Source of the DNA: Moniliophthora roreri
Lineage: Eukaryota > Basidiomycota > Agaricomycetes > Agaricales > Marasmiaceae
Direction: 5' to 3'
Assembly (NCBI GenBank): GCA_001466705.2
Contig: LATX02000068.1
Span: forward strand, 124,001 to 188,000
Length of the DNA stretch: 64,000 nt
Below the pieces are notes generated by a model that saw nothing but the letters and a program-made list of their open reading frames with translations, was not told where the DNA came from and did not search any database. Positions 1 to 11,889 of this stretch are shown in pieces. Each line of letters begins with the position of its first letter. The stretch's first letter is position 1. The translations under genes were made by a program, and so were the position numbers.

Positions 1-2
1 AT

Positions 3-3000
3 AGTACACTTCCCGGGTCGTCTGGCTCTCGGGTCAGATTGTCTCGGCCCTCAACATCATACGCCAATATTAGTCAACCATCGCTCTCCCAGAATGGAGA
101 CGATGATGCCGGGAACAATGAGGTAGAGGTCGGAGACGAGCTTTACTGCACCACAAGAACAAAGGTTGTCGGCATTCAATACTATACAGGTATGTCGTCG
201 CGATCAGTTTCTGATGCGCGTCGTCTCAGATTCCTGGACAGGTCTGGTCGGTCCCGAGGAGGAGGTCATTCTCCAGAGAGAACCACAGAACAGATTTGAC
301 CGGTACGCCAGATCATCACTATTAACAAAGTTCTTATACCTTTCGTTCCCAGAAATGCTATACAAGTCCTCAATATCGGTGAATATAATTAAGCACAGGT
401 TGGGTACTCACGCTGACCTCTGCATTTAGGAAGGACGCAAGTCGGTCACTTACCTCGGGACATAGCAGCTAAGCTTTCCCCACTTCTCGATGCTGGTAAG
501 GTGTCTGTCGAAGGCGTCATTCACGATGGAAATTGTTCGTATCGCATCTCTTCGATGACAAGCTCTGACTATTGCACAGTGATGGGAGGTCGTGGTGTTT
601 ACACTCTGGCCATGTGAGCACATTTATATCTTTCACGCTCACACCCTATTCATGATGATCCTACTCAAAGGTCACTTAAAATATATGGACCTTTGGATAA
701 GCGCGCGGAACTTGAACCCCGTTTGACGTGGGCTACTCCAGGAAGACGTGACTTCCCTCCTCGTGCCGGTTCCTCTGCAGGGGGATCTAGCAGTGGAGGT
801 TATAGGAGTGCAAGTGCAGCTGGGTATGGGGGATATAGTGGTGGTGGTCATGTTGGTGGTGCACCTCCAGCTTACAACTCATACAATACTTCTCGAGCCG
901 CACCCTCTCTTCAGACCCCTGAGCAAATTGAAAGAGCTCGAAAGCAGCAAGAAGCTCTCCGAAAAGCCGCTGAACTAAAAGAGATGCTCAATTCCCTCGA
1001 GAGAGTGGATGATGAAGGGAGGCGAAGCTCTCTGCTCGATACAGTATGCAGCTCCGAGGATGTCTTGGAGTTACCATTACACTCTAGCCCTCCCAGCATT
1101 GAATCCGGCGACCTGAAGGTTGATTTGTTGAAGCATCAGGTGTGTTTATTTTTTGTATGAATTCGCGTTGCGACTTACTCTGTCTTAAGAAACAAGGTCT
1201 TCAATGGTGCATAGAATGTGAATATCCTGTCTTGCCTAAAGAGGAGTCCGACAAGCCGGTTCAGTTCTGGCAAGTGAAAATTAAGGCCAATGGGACCAAG
1301 TATTACTACAATAGTGAGTCTAGTTATCCAGTAACGAACGTGCTGGTGTTGACGTCGCGATGTCAGTTGCAACCAAGACCCCTACAGAGACCCCACCGGT
1401 TCTTGGACGAGGTGCTCTTTTTGCTGACGCAATGGTAATGTAAAATAGTGTCTTCATGCGGTATATTCGCTCACTGCTTCCCCAGGGATTGGTAAAATCT
1501 ATGCCCTGCTGCTACCCCTTGTGGCTGAACGTGATCTAGGGCAAAACACTCACTATGCTAGCGCTCATTCTTGCTACAAAGAAGGACGTTCCGACGGGGT
1601 TCTCTAATAGTACGCTCGTTGGTGAGTTTCTTTAGCTCGATCCGCTTCTCTAAACACCCACTCGTTCTCTTAGTGATGCCACTGTCCGTACTCTCGAACT
1701 GGGAAAAGCAAATTCAGGACCATTGCAAAGAAAACTCCCTTTCCTACTGCACATATCACGGTGCCAATCGGGACAAACTCGGTGCAGCGTCGCTTGCATC
1801 ATACGACGTGGTGTTTACCACCTATCAGACAGTTACGGGCGAACATGTCGACGCTAATGATACAGCCCACTCGAGGAAAAAAAAGAAGGTTGAACGTCCT
1901 TTATTTGAGACGCAGTGGAAGGTGTGTGTGTTGCATTCGAGCAAATATTTTTCTGATCTGAGTTATAGAGGATCGTTCTCGACGAGGGCCACTCGATTCG
2001 TAATCCGAAGACGAAAATGGCCAAGGCTGTCTGTGCTCTTTCTGCGCAGAGACGTTGGGTCCTCACCGGAACGCCAATTGTAAGTTATAAGCACTTTTGG
2101 TCCGTTCTTCCTAATATTGGGTCCTTATAGATTAACTCGCCCAGGGTGAACTAGATCCTTGCGCACCTTACTTGGACTTGAACTTGATCTGACAAGACAT
2201 TTACATAGGACCTTGGCTCCATTCTCACCTTCCTCAGTATCTGCAAACCACTGGATCAAGAGGACATGTTCAAACGTCTTCTGGTTCGCCCTTTGAAGGA
2301 CGGTTTACCTGCAGGTGTCGAGCTGTTACGGGTCTGTTTTATTGATTTTGTTCTGCACATATCAGCACGTTGAAACTCTTTAGGCCCTGATGAACCATAT
2401 CTGCATACGGAGAACTAAGGAGGTGAGGCAACAGGTCCGCGCACGCATCACCATCTGACCGCATTTCGAAGATGCAAGATAGTGCCGGAAACCCTTTGGT
2501 ACCTCTACCGCCGGTAAGTCGCCGACCAATGTATAGAGGTGCAGTGATGGAATGCCAGTACAGATCGAGATGATCAAGGTACCAGTCGCCCTCTCCAACG
2601 AAGCAAGAGTAAAATCAATTTTGATAAATGTCTTCCTTATACTGATATTCCAGAAGGCTCTATATGATGAAATCGAAGAGCTCACCAAATATCGACTAGA
2701 GACTCTCATGTCTCGCGGTGGGGTGGCGCTGGTAAGTGTTTCAGCCTGTTGCGTTCGTAAGGTTCATTAACACTCGCCTCAATAAGTTCCAATCCAATGC
2801 ACTCGCCATGCTCACCCGCATGCGTCAACTAGCCTTGCACCCTGGACTTGTCCCCGCCCATTACCTTGAAGGACTCCGAAAAGCAGACTCTGGTGAAGCT
2901 CAGCCAGTGAAGGCTCTCACTCAGGAGGAGAAATACCGGCTGCAGCAGCGCTTGGCGCAGATCATTGAGGATTCCGAGGAATGCCCTATATGCTTTAGCA

Positions 3001-4759
3001 TCCCCACTGATCCCAGGATAACTTCTTGTGGTCACATGTTCTGTCTCGCTTGGTAGGATCATACTATTTCCCCCCTATTTTGTTTTGATCATATATCTCT
3101 GCAGTATTCAAGAGGTCATTTCGAGAGATCCAAAATGTCCAATGGTACCTATCTTCCTATTTTCTGCCCATTTAATACTGACGCCATTGTTTAGGACAGG
3201 TGCCAGATTACAATGGGAGATTTGATCGAACCTCTTCCCCCAACTGACCTTACGCAGCCCCGTCTACGACCTGACGAACCTGAAGAAGAGGAAAAGCAAG
3301 GATCCTCGGCGAAGATCGACCAACTCGTGCATCTACTGCAACTCGCTCCCTCAGGAGAAAAGTCTCTTGTGTTCTCTCAATTTACGGTATGCGAAGTCGG
3401 TCAGTCTTCTGTTCCATTATGTTGATCATTGCTCTGCAGAGCTTCCTAGACAAGGTACGGCAACTTTAGACGAGCTGAACAGTACCGTTTAATAAGTCGA
3501 TTTTAGATTGGAGAGGCGCTGAATGAAAAGGGGTATGTAGCAGTCTGTCCTCGTCTCTGACACTCTTGTCTCTTCCACGCTGACCAATATCATCATAGTA
3601 TACCTTTTGTGCGTTTTGATGGTCAAATGTCGGCCAAGAGGCGGCAAGAGGCTATCGCCCGATTTTCCGTTCCACTCACGCTGTCCGGAAAACTCATTAG
3701 CACAGCACCGGTCGTAGAAGGTGCGGGAGGCAATACCAGAAGCGCCAGAGCAAGGCAGGCGTCCCGCAAGGTCCTCGATCAAGATACTCCCGATCCAGAA
3801 GAAGGTACACAAGATGACGACGAATTTGTTGCTTCCTCTGAACCCGACTATTCCGATTTCGAGGCCGAATTACCCATCCAAAAAGGAAAGGGCAAGCAGA
3901 AGCAAGCGTTTGTAGAGGACGAGTTAGATGAAATTGCAACCGCTACTCACGAAAACCCCGCGGTGATGCTGATATCGCTGAAAGCGGTGGGTGTTCTTAG
4001 AATGTAGTCTGAAAGATCACTTGCTCACTGGCGATACTCAGGGTGCTTTGGGACTTAACTTGACGGGTGAATTAAGCATTTCATTCTGTGATGTTCAGCG
4101 CTGACTGTCCGTGTATACAGTTGCGAACAATGTGTACTTGTGAGTCTCTGACATTGTAGCCCTGAATTGTTAATATTTAGATTTACAGGATGGATCCGTA
4201 CGTTTTGTCACTTTCCTCATCTCAACCATATCGTGTCCCTTCTAATTTTGACCCATAAATTACTTAGATGGTGGCAGGTGAGGTTCTGTAAATCATAATG
4301 CTCGATGTGCATGATTAATGATTTTTTTCGGCTATCAGGAAGGTATCGAGAGTCAAGCAATCGACAGAGTCAATCGTATAGGCCAGACCAAACCGATCCA
4401 TGTATATCAACTCATATCCGAGAATACTGTGGAATCGAGGGTAGGGAATAATCGATATTCTGGATCTTCTACTTATTCGTTGATATTCGTTTCAGGTTCT
4501 TGGCATACAGGAGCGGAAGAAGAATCTCATCAAGCAGGTGCGCCGACAAAGTCATTTATAATTTTCATGCTGACTTGCCGACCTTCCGCGTCAACAGGCA
4601 TTTTCTGGCATGAAGAGTACAGAGACGCCACGTCAACAACGAGAAGCGAGACTCCAAGGTATGAATATCCAGACTTCAGGTTCATCGTTGCTTAGCTTTA
4701 GCTCAGACTTAATCGAGTTGTTCGGGATTCGACAGCAGCAGGCCTCTCAAGCCTGTTGA
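3..4759 (+). CDS. HIRAN-SNF2-RING helicase/E3 ligase, HLTF/Rad5-like (5' partial)
   Basis: Predicted DNA-dependent ATPase and ubiquitin ligase of the HLTF/Rad5 class, which act in the nucleus in replication-fork remodelling and PCNA polyubiquitination (family knowledge). Seen in order after splicing: an HIRAN domain (VVGIQYYTG, then EEVILQREPQNRFDRNAIQV, about 130-620), Walker A DAMGLGKT (about 1423-1550), a DEGH-box region ending WVLTGTPI (about 1970-2080), a C3HC4 RING (CPICF, CGHMFCLAC, CPMDRC, about 2980-3215), and the C-terminal helicase motifs SLVFSQFTSFLDK, VRFDGQMSAKRRQEAI and QAIDRVNRIGQTKPIHVYQ. The final exon encodes DLIELFGI and ends at TGA 4757-4759. The open frame continues to the left window edge, so the true start lies outside. 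The gene is cut into very small exons, including ones of 6, 9, 10 and 15 nt. An acidic insert of about 90 residues (about 3690-3960) precedes helicase motif V. Rad5 versus HLTF orthology cannot be settled here. Confidence 0.9.
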
Positions 4760-5385
4760 GAAACTTGTTTCTTCATCATTTTTTGTTCCGAGGAACTTAT
4801 TCTACCAATACAACTGATTCCTTGTTCCATCAATATGTACATATTTCCCTTTTGCATGCATTCAGGGCTGAACAGTATTTACCGACGACTACAATTAAGT
4901 TCGCACATCCGACTTAGCATGGAAATGTGAGTATAACCATAGGATCTTGAACTAGAAGACGTGCAAGCTTGTTACCCGGCTACATTGCTGCAGGGCCAAA
5001 TCGCGAAGTTTCTCGGTTGTCCGCACCTGGTCACGGTGAGAAGATTGACAAGAATTTTTTAAGAAAGTTTCCGTGTTACATGTAGTCCTTGGCCGTTGTA
5101 CTAATTAGCTCTTGTAGTTTCCGATATTTGATGCTACCGTTTCACGCCAGTCATTTGTATCTGACTCTGAGATAGGTACAGCGAGAAAGCCACCTTATTC
5201 ACGTGACGTTAGCTGTACAGTTGTGCGGAAATTGCCGTCTACACAAACTCTGGTTTTCTGTGTGTACTAACAGGCGCAAACACAGACGCTCGGAAGGTAA
5301 GGGAAATTCCTGCTCGTCGTGTGTTGCTCCAAGCTCATTGCGTATCCTTCTCAGCAAAAAGGCCTCCCGCCCCTCAAGACTCATA
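4760..5385. other. Intergenic: helicase 3' flank and RPS5 promoter
   Basis: This is the gap between the helicase stop and the RPS5 start on the same strand. No convincing coding sequence was seen. The last 180 bp must hold the RPS5 promoter and leader. A small ORF running in frame into the RPS5 start region is more likely leader sequence than protein. Confidence 0.5.
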
Positions 5386-6283
5386 ATGGCCGCAACAACT
5401 CTACCCAAGGAAATCTCGAAACTCGGCGGGGAAGTCAAACTTTTCGGAAAGTGGGATACTCAGGAGTATGTGTTTCGCGATGCATTGAAACAGGCAGACC
5501 TGATGATTGGATGGTTTTAGTGTTGAAGTCAAGGACATCTCCCTTACCGATTACATCCAAGTCCGCCACGCGGTCTATCTTCCCCACACCGCTGGCCGTT
5601 ACGCCAAAAAGCAGTTCAAGAAGGCCCAGATGCCCATTGTTGAGCGATTGGTTGACAGGTGTGTGCCCTGCATAGATTTCTCGTTGTCCTTCAACTCACT
5701 TTTCTGTTTCAGTTTGATGATGAACGGTCGTAACAACGGCAAGAAGCTCCTTGCTGTCCGAATTGTTGCCCACGCTTTTGAAGTTATCCACCTTCTCACC
5801 GATCAGAATCCCATACAAGTTAGTTTGATGTTTGAACCAAGGAAAATGTAATGGGAATGTTGACGCGCCATTTGATTAGGTTTTGGTCGATGCCATCGTC
5901 AATACTGGTCCTCGTGAAGATTCTACGCGTATTGGTTCGCAGGGAACTGTCCGCCGTCAGGCCGTTGATGTCTCTCCTTTGAGACGGGTAAATCAGGCTA
6001 TTGCCCTCCTCACCATTGGCGTAAGCTTCATCTCTTTCTGTTCAGTGGCGTCCGTCACTCAAACGTCTTTTTTTATGTTAGACCCGGGAGTCTGCTTTCC
6101 GAAATGTCAAGTCCATTGCTGAGTGCCTTGCCGACGAGCTTATCAATGCCGCCAAGGGTTCATCCAACTCATATGCCATTAAGGTTCGCTTTACAGTCAC
6201 TCAAATTATATCTATCATTGAACGAACCATCTACTTTTCAGAAAAAGGACGAGCTCGAGCGTGTTGCCAAGTCCAACCGGTGA
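5386..6283 (+). CDS. RPS5: 40S ribosomal protein uS7 (S5)
   Basis: Component of the small ribosomal subunit head, contacting mRNA and tRNA near the E site (family knowledge). The spliced protein is about 200 residues, the usual size for eukaryotic uS7. It begins [11 protein letters not shown] and contains the diagnostic blocks [49 protein letters not shown] and the C-terminus [11 protein letters not shown]. Several short introns are visible. The first is 5466-5519 and splits an Asp codon to join WDTQ to DVEVKD. The start is the ATG at 5386, because uS7 homology begins just after it. No defect is visible, so it should be functional. Confidence 0.96.
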
Positions 6284-7670
6284 AAACTTTCCGTCTTCCT
6301 CTTCGCCGATATAGGGCTTTCAGACGATTGGAGATCGTTTCTACTCATACTTTCATTTGAATTGCTTCCGCATGGTGTCTTACCCTTATATGCTTCCTCA
6401 TGCCGGTATGCTATAACCTATGAAATAAAGCCAGTGTAAAAGCATCTCCATCCACTTTGCGATCGACGCTCACACGATAATTGAAATCAAACCTGCTATG
6501 AGACCCTCGTAAAGATCTGCGAACAAGAGTGGAAGGCTTGACTGACAGCAGGTCAGCCGTTGTCCTTTTCCCTCTTCCATTCGGTGGAACAGTCGAATGG
6601 AATTGTCTCTGGAATGTACTCCGGGTTCGCCTTCCTCGCCTCGGTCATTTTACGGAGCGTGACATGTACACTAAATACGGCTCGGCCGACCACTAACTAG
6701 AAGGATAAACCGTAAACATTGCACTTTGCGACTCACACGGAAGTCATCGCAATACGGTACGTCGTCAAGCGAGCGCATCAAATCGTCGAAAGTCTGTGTT
6801 GCCATCTCGCCGACAACGGAGTCACAATACCAGTTATCCGTGATACATGTTTGAATTCACCCCATTTGCCCTTACGTCCGACCGCCGCCCGAATACAGTC
6901 CCAAAACACTGACCCTCCATTATAAAGGGTTAGTGCTAGTTTTCATTCTTCCTTCAAAACCTTCTACAGGTACAGATATCGCGAATGGAATGGACGATGC
7001 TAGAAATCCTGACAATGACAAAAGGAAATAATAAAAAAAGGTATGCCAAAACAAAGATAGCAGAGAGGATAGTACTCCACGGGAAAACCGGTAGATATCG
7101 TAGTGGGGCTTGGGATGTGGATGCGGGGAAATTACAATGCGATTGGGTAAGAGTGAGAAATGAACAACTGCGATCTGATATGAAAGTGGGAAATGTCTAG
7201 GCCCCGAAACAGATATGAGGGGTAGAACAGCAAACCAATGTCCAAATAGCCAGAGGAAAGCTGAGGAAATAAATGCCGGCAGGTTTGTTTTGAATAGCTG
7301 CGTTGAGGGATGTGGGGAAGGAATACAGGTGGAAATCCGTTTAGTTTTGGTTTCTTTCTTGATCGTGTCTAAGGCTACAATGGGTGGAGATGATGGGCCG
7401 GCCTTGATTTTGCGGCAGGTTCGATACTGAGAGGCCGTGCCTTCCAAAATCGGAATTAAATGCGGTAATACAACGCAACCGTGAAAACCCAGATAGGACA
7501 GGAGATTGGATAGCGAGAGCGCATCCATAGCGCTAGCTATTCATATGACACATGGAGTGCGTCTAGAACTATAGCGCCATCCAAAGCTTGAGCTAAGGCG
7601 TTTTATACGGTTCAAGACGACATGTATTCATAAAATGCAAGGAACCTTCCAGAGCAGTGGACTATGACCG
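6284..7670. other. Intergenic between convergent RPS5 and the 7671-9538 gene
   Basis: Contains the RPS5 3' UTR (a possible poly(A) signal, AATAAA, at about 6423). A 202-codon minus-strand ORF at 6920-7528 starts with ATG and has hydrophobic stretches, but no family fit and no neighbouring exons. I treat it as probably non-coding. Confidence 0.4.
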
Positions 7671-9538
7671 CTACCGTTGACCCGAAACAGATGCCGGAGT
7701 AGATCCATGTGGTGCTGTTCGCTGCGTTGAGCGTCCACGACCATCTGGTTGCTCCGGTTTGGGAACTACTCCTTGAAGGCCCTTGTAGCCGTAGGCCTTC
7801 CCAAACTCCCTGATCATCGCCTGACCCATGAGGCATACCCAACCCAAGCCTTCGCCACTAATTGCTTGGCCAGGCCAAAATAGTTCGCCTTCCTCGTCTT
7901 CAAACTCCGGCTCGTGCTCATCCGTTGGGAGTAATGTTGTGTGAATCATGCGTGCAAAGGTTCTCGGATAGAAGCGCGCCATAATAGGAAGTGTGAGAGT
8001 TGCCTGAGCTTCTCTCATGCTGTTGGCAGCGGCGTGTATTCCCGCTGTCTGGTCCTTGAAGGCTGAGATCAGCTGAGGAGTGAGCTCAACGGTCACTTTG
8101 TTCGCAGCTGCTGTTATATGTGATGGTGGTACGGGACCTGCCTGGTTGTATGGATGAGGGAGCAGGCGAGAAGGGACGGTTGGCCCCGCCGACTGTACCG
8201 GTGGCGCTGAGGTCGAAGATGTCGACGTTGAGCGGGTACCTGACGACGAAGGCGTACCATCTCTGTTAGTGGGAGTGGAGTTGGCGCTGTTTGTAGGGAC
8301 TATGCTTGCCGGCGAAGGAAGCATAGGAGGAGTGGCCTGCGGCTTGCCACCGAGTAAAGCCGTGTTAGAACCGACTTCTGATATAGCAGCCTGAATACTC
8401 TTCTTCGCCGTCTCTACAATTTTATCGACCTCACTTTCCAAACCACTTCTAGCGGCATAGGTCACTTTGCGAGCATGTATGAAAGCTTCAATCATCCAGC
8501 TGAACAAAGTGATGAGCCTTGGAGACAATGCGGGACAGGGTAAAAGGCTTACATCAAACCGCAAAGCGCCTTCTCCGCATCATTTATGCCCTCTTCTGAA
8601 GTCCACTTTGCTTTGCACCACTCCAGGAACGCTTCGATAGTTGACCACGTTTGAGGATTACATGAACGCCGACTGTGATCTCTGCACCATAGCGAATAAG
8701 TAAAGCAAACGAGAGCATCCAGCAGCTCTAGCCGTGCGATGAGTCCACCATGTTTATGGTATGGAGAGTTGTGAGGCGGGGGATCCGGTAGAGCACGATA
8801 TTCTTTGTGTGTGGAGGGGTACGTCGACCAAAAACGGGCATCACCAGAGTATTTGAGTTTACGGCCTGCTGAGTGATACTTGTCGTGTAACTGTTCAAAC
8901 CACCGAGGCGGTGATGGTCCCTTTCTTGGTCTCCGTATAGGAACAGCACTGGCTATGGATTCTGAGACCTCAGGCGCTATTATCGGTGCTGCTGCCGACG
9001 CTGACGGTTGTGGCAATGATGCTGATGAAGGCGGGGGTAGTGGTACAGGATCTTCGGCGACCTCACCGTCTTCGGTAGGCTCGGACCGTGAATTATAGGC
9101 AACAGGTTGGTGTGAGACAGGAACATGAGATGAGGACCCTTGTGGTTGGTGTGAATGAAGGTAGCGGTGGGCAGGGGGTTGTCTCTCTGAAACAGACCCT
9201 GTTCTGGGACGCTTGGGGCGCTCAGATTCATGCGACGGTTCACCCTTGCGCTTTGAAGGAAGAGCTGGTGATGATTCTCTCGAGGCTGGGGGTGATGGGG
9301 GTAGAGTATGGGGTAGAGGAACGGGTAGAGTATTGAGGATCTACATCGAGCTCAAGCCCTGGTACATATGACATAAGTTGGGGACCATACCTCGAGGTGC
9401 TTGAGTAGCTGCTGACGAGTGAATCTGCTGTTACTGGATGAGTACTGAAAAAAAGTATATATTTCAGATATTTGAATACCGTTTTCGGGATTTTGAGGAG
9501 GAGGAGGAGGAGGAGGAGGATGAAGAAGCGGAGGACAT
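7671..9538 (-). CDS. Hypothetical nuclear-type protein with conserved helical C-terminal half
   Basis: Not firmly recognised. The start is the ATG at 9538 (good CCACC context), encoding a poly-Ser run. A short exon ending LLKHLE follows. An intron of about 50 nt ends in GATGTAG, and a Pro/Ser-rich low-complexity region begins ILNTLPVPLP. The conserved-looking part includes WFEQLHDKYHSAGRKLKY, LELLDALVCFTYSLWCRD and TWSTIEAFLEWCKAKW. An intron near 8549-8600 splices CGL to IWMIEAFIHARKVTY, followed by more Ser/Thr/Pro linker and the acidic block EPEFEDEEGELFWPG. The 'tract plus two-helix' arrangement loosely recalls the C-terminal homology domain of AF4/FMR2 elongation factors; this is a weak pattern impression, not an assignment. 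The predicted protein is about 580 residues. Confidence 0.75.
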
Positions 9539-10308
9539 GGTGGTTTAAAGACAAGGAAGAGAGGCGTCGGGGTTTCTCTTCGAAATGCTTGCTGTCCACA
9601 TCCGATTTCCAAATATGGATAATTCCAATTACTTCCGAATGACTATGTGACCGCCGCCGGTGGAAGGCCGGTCACAGGTCACGATTATTAAATTAATTTA
9701 GTATAATCCTGCTCTGTGCGTAGAATATCATCGCTATGGCTTACGCGCGAGTCGACCGCTGTCAGGCAATCAGCCTGGAGCCTTGACAACTAAACAAAGT
9801 ATGCGCATTTATCCGTTGGCTGTTAGTGCTGCTGTACTCCCTCGCCCCCCTCAGACCTGCTCCGCGTGCAATCTAGTCTTCTTGTCCTACGACTAGACCC
9901 CCCAACGTCCTTTGCAAACAATTCCCAGATCTGAGCGATCATCAGGAACAACCAGGTCCACCACCTGCCTTTTTCTGCCATCAAATCCGATTCTCTGGTC
10001 TGCCGCGTCTCCCCCCTTTTTTTTTGTTATTTTTCATTCCATTGAACAACCCGACCTCCCCGATTCCGCCCACTTCTTTTGCCCTCTTGAAACATCAAAT
10101 TTGAACCGTTTAGGTCTCGATAATTCTGGCGCGCGTATGGGGTACTCGCGCAACAGCCGTCAACTACATAGTACAATGTGTACTCGCCGCCGCCTAGAGC
10201 ACGGGGTAGCCTGTTCTCGTGCACACTTGTATTTATATACTGTTTCCGAACAGCGCGAAATACCCCCTCCCCCCACTCGAATCCCTCAAAATTGATTCGG
10301 TTCGCGAA
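9539..10308. other. Intergenic, pyrimidine-rich promoter-like
   Basis: No gene body seen in this stretch. About 9900-10100 is strongly C/T-rich with a T-run near 10020, resembling fungal promoter or transcription-start sequence reading rightward. This supports a plus-strand gene start just downstream. Confidence 0.4.
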
Positions 10309-10823
10309 CCATGAATGATCCTTACCTACATCCATTAGTTTTCCCCAGGACTCTCCGCCTCCGACCCCATGATTCCTCCTGTCCCGCTGGCAAGCTCTCC
10401 AGACTAAGGAACACCATCAAGCCGAACTATTCCACAAGACAAATCATTCACCTATCAATGTATCAACTTTTTCATTATTGATTCCTTCGCACATGCTACC
10501 AGATGCTACCCCAGGAAATCGACGTCCTCGGGCCGTCGAGACTTGGAGCATGTGTATGTCTAGAACTGCAGCAAAGTTATTCCATTGATTACCCTTCATT
10601 TTAGTTTTCCGTTCATAGTGGAACTCTAATACTGCTAGAGTTGAAGGAAATTCCCTTCTATATGCCACCTACGCAAGAAAACTTCGGCGTTTTTCTGGAT
10701 CCGGATGATGTATGGCATAGCGTGCAGATAGCTTGAATGACGCACTGACGCTGCATGTAGTGGCGATCCACTCATTACTGTCAAATCGCACTCATTTCGC
10801 CGGATCAGAAACATCCCCAATGA
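10309..10823 (+). CDS. Possible small multi-exon gene (tentative)
   Basis: Low-confidence model. From the ATG at 10309, which follows a C/T-rich leader, an open frame runs to CTATCAAT, where GTATCAAC could start an intron ending CTACCAG. The next exon gives SSGRRDLEH. A second intron (GTGTATGT to TTTTAG) joins to FSVHSGTLILLELKEIPF and PPTQENFGVFLDPDD. A third intron (GTATGG to ATGTAG) then leads to a stop at 10821-10823. Three consecutive plausible introns joining sensible frames argue for a real gene, but no family is recognised. The 3' end is uncertain: further open stretches occur up to about 10920. Confidence 0.3.
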
Positions 10824-11889
10824 TGGTCAAGGTCATGGATGACTCGAAGCTGATGGATCGCTTGAGGGGCTTGAGAGCTTCTTAGTGTGAGGAGGCACCC
10901 ATCAACGTTGAGGCACTGGGAATTTCTTATGAGCAATGACTTGCTTCCCACACATACTACAAACCACCGATGTCATCGGCAAAGTAAACAACAGCATGGG
11001 GATCATTAGCTGCGGCCTAACTCTTTCTTCATGCGATTTGGAGACTGGACAGCAGAAATGAAGAGACTCCATGACAGTGTACATGGTCAAGGCAGTTCAT
11101 GGGGATCCTGATCGGAGTAGCATGTCACGGCGGCAGTCAGGTCTTCCAAGGTGACCATGAAAATTACTACACCCGTTCCCATCTCAAGCCAAGCTGACGT
11201 CGATGGCGAGTACCTGTGGTTCTAATAATGACGTCCTGCACAAGTATTAACGTACTTGTGTACCTACTCAACGCCACAATACGATGACGCATACAAGGTC
11301 ATGAAGACTAACGACTCTGGAAAATTGCAATCGTCATTGTCGTCGACCCTCTTGTTGCGGGGTATCTCCTCCACTTTGAGGTTCGAGAAAACGCACGGTA
11401 AGACTTCGGGAAAATGACCCTGATTTTCCGACTCGACAAGATTTCTTGAGGGTTGGTAACTGGAGGCATCGTCATAGATACAGAAGTGACCAAACATCAA
11501 CCAGCGAAGGGAGCAGCAGACTGCAGCAGAACGAAGCCTCCAGAGCAGAAGTAACCTCGTTAGAGCGAAGGGGTGTGGTGAAACGCGGTCAGGTGACGAT
11601 GCGCTCAGGACACGACGGTGTTTCAAAACCGACGTGATCATTGATCTAAGTGAAAAATACAGAAGTTCCATCCATTATACTTGTACACAACGAGATAGCA
11701 AGCTAGAGACATGACAACAAGTAGAATCTCTATGGTGATGCTGAACACAGAGAACAGGACAATGAAAAGTAGTACAACAAATTGCTATAATGAACAATGG
11801 GTTGAAGGAAAAGAATTAAAAAAGAATAAATAAGGATACTCAAGGTGTCGCAAAGTGTCAGAAAAGAGTTGACATCGTGAGTCTGAGCG
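10824..11889. other. Intergenic, no supported gene
   Basis: Short ORFs on both strands, none with a family fit or a clear exon chain. It is the 3' flank of the minus-strand gene at 11890-13113. Confidence 0.35.

Noticed and set aside
6920..7528. 202-codon ATG ORF on the minus strand
   Set aside because: No domain, no neighbouring exons, composition like non-coding flank; intron-free ORFs of this size can arise by chance.
9488..9530. GAG/CTC triplet repeat as a microsatellite feature
   Set aside because: It encodes the poly-Ser N-terminus of the 7671-9538 gene, so it is explained by coding sequence.
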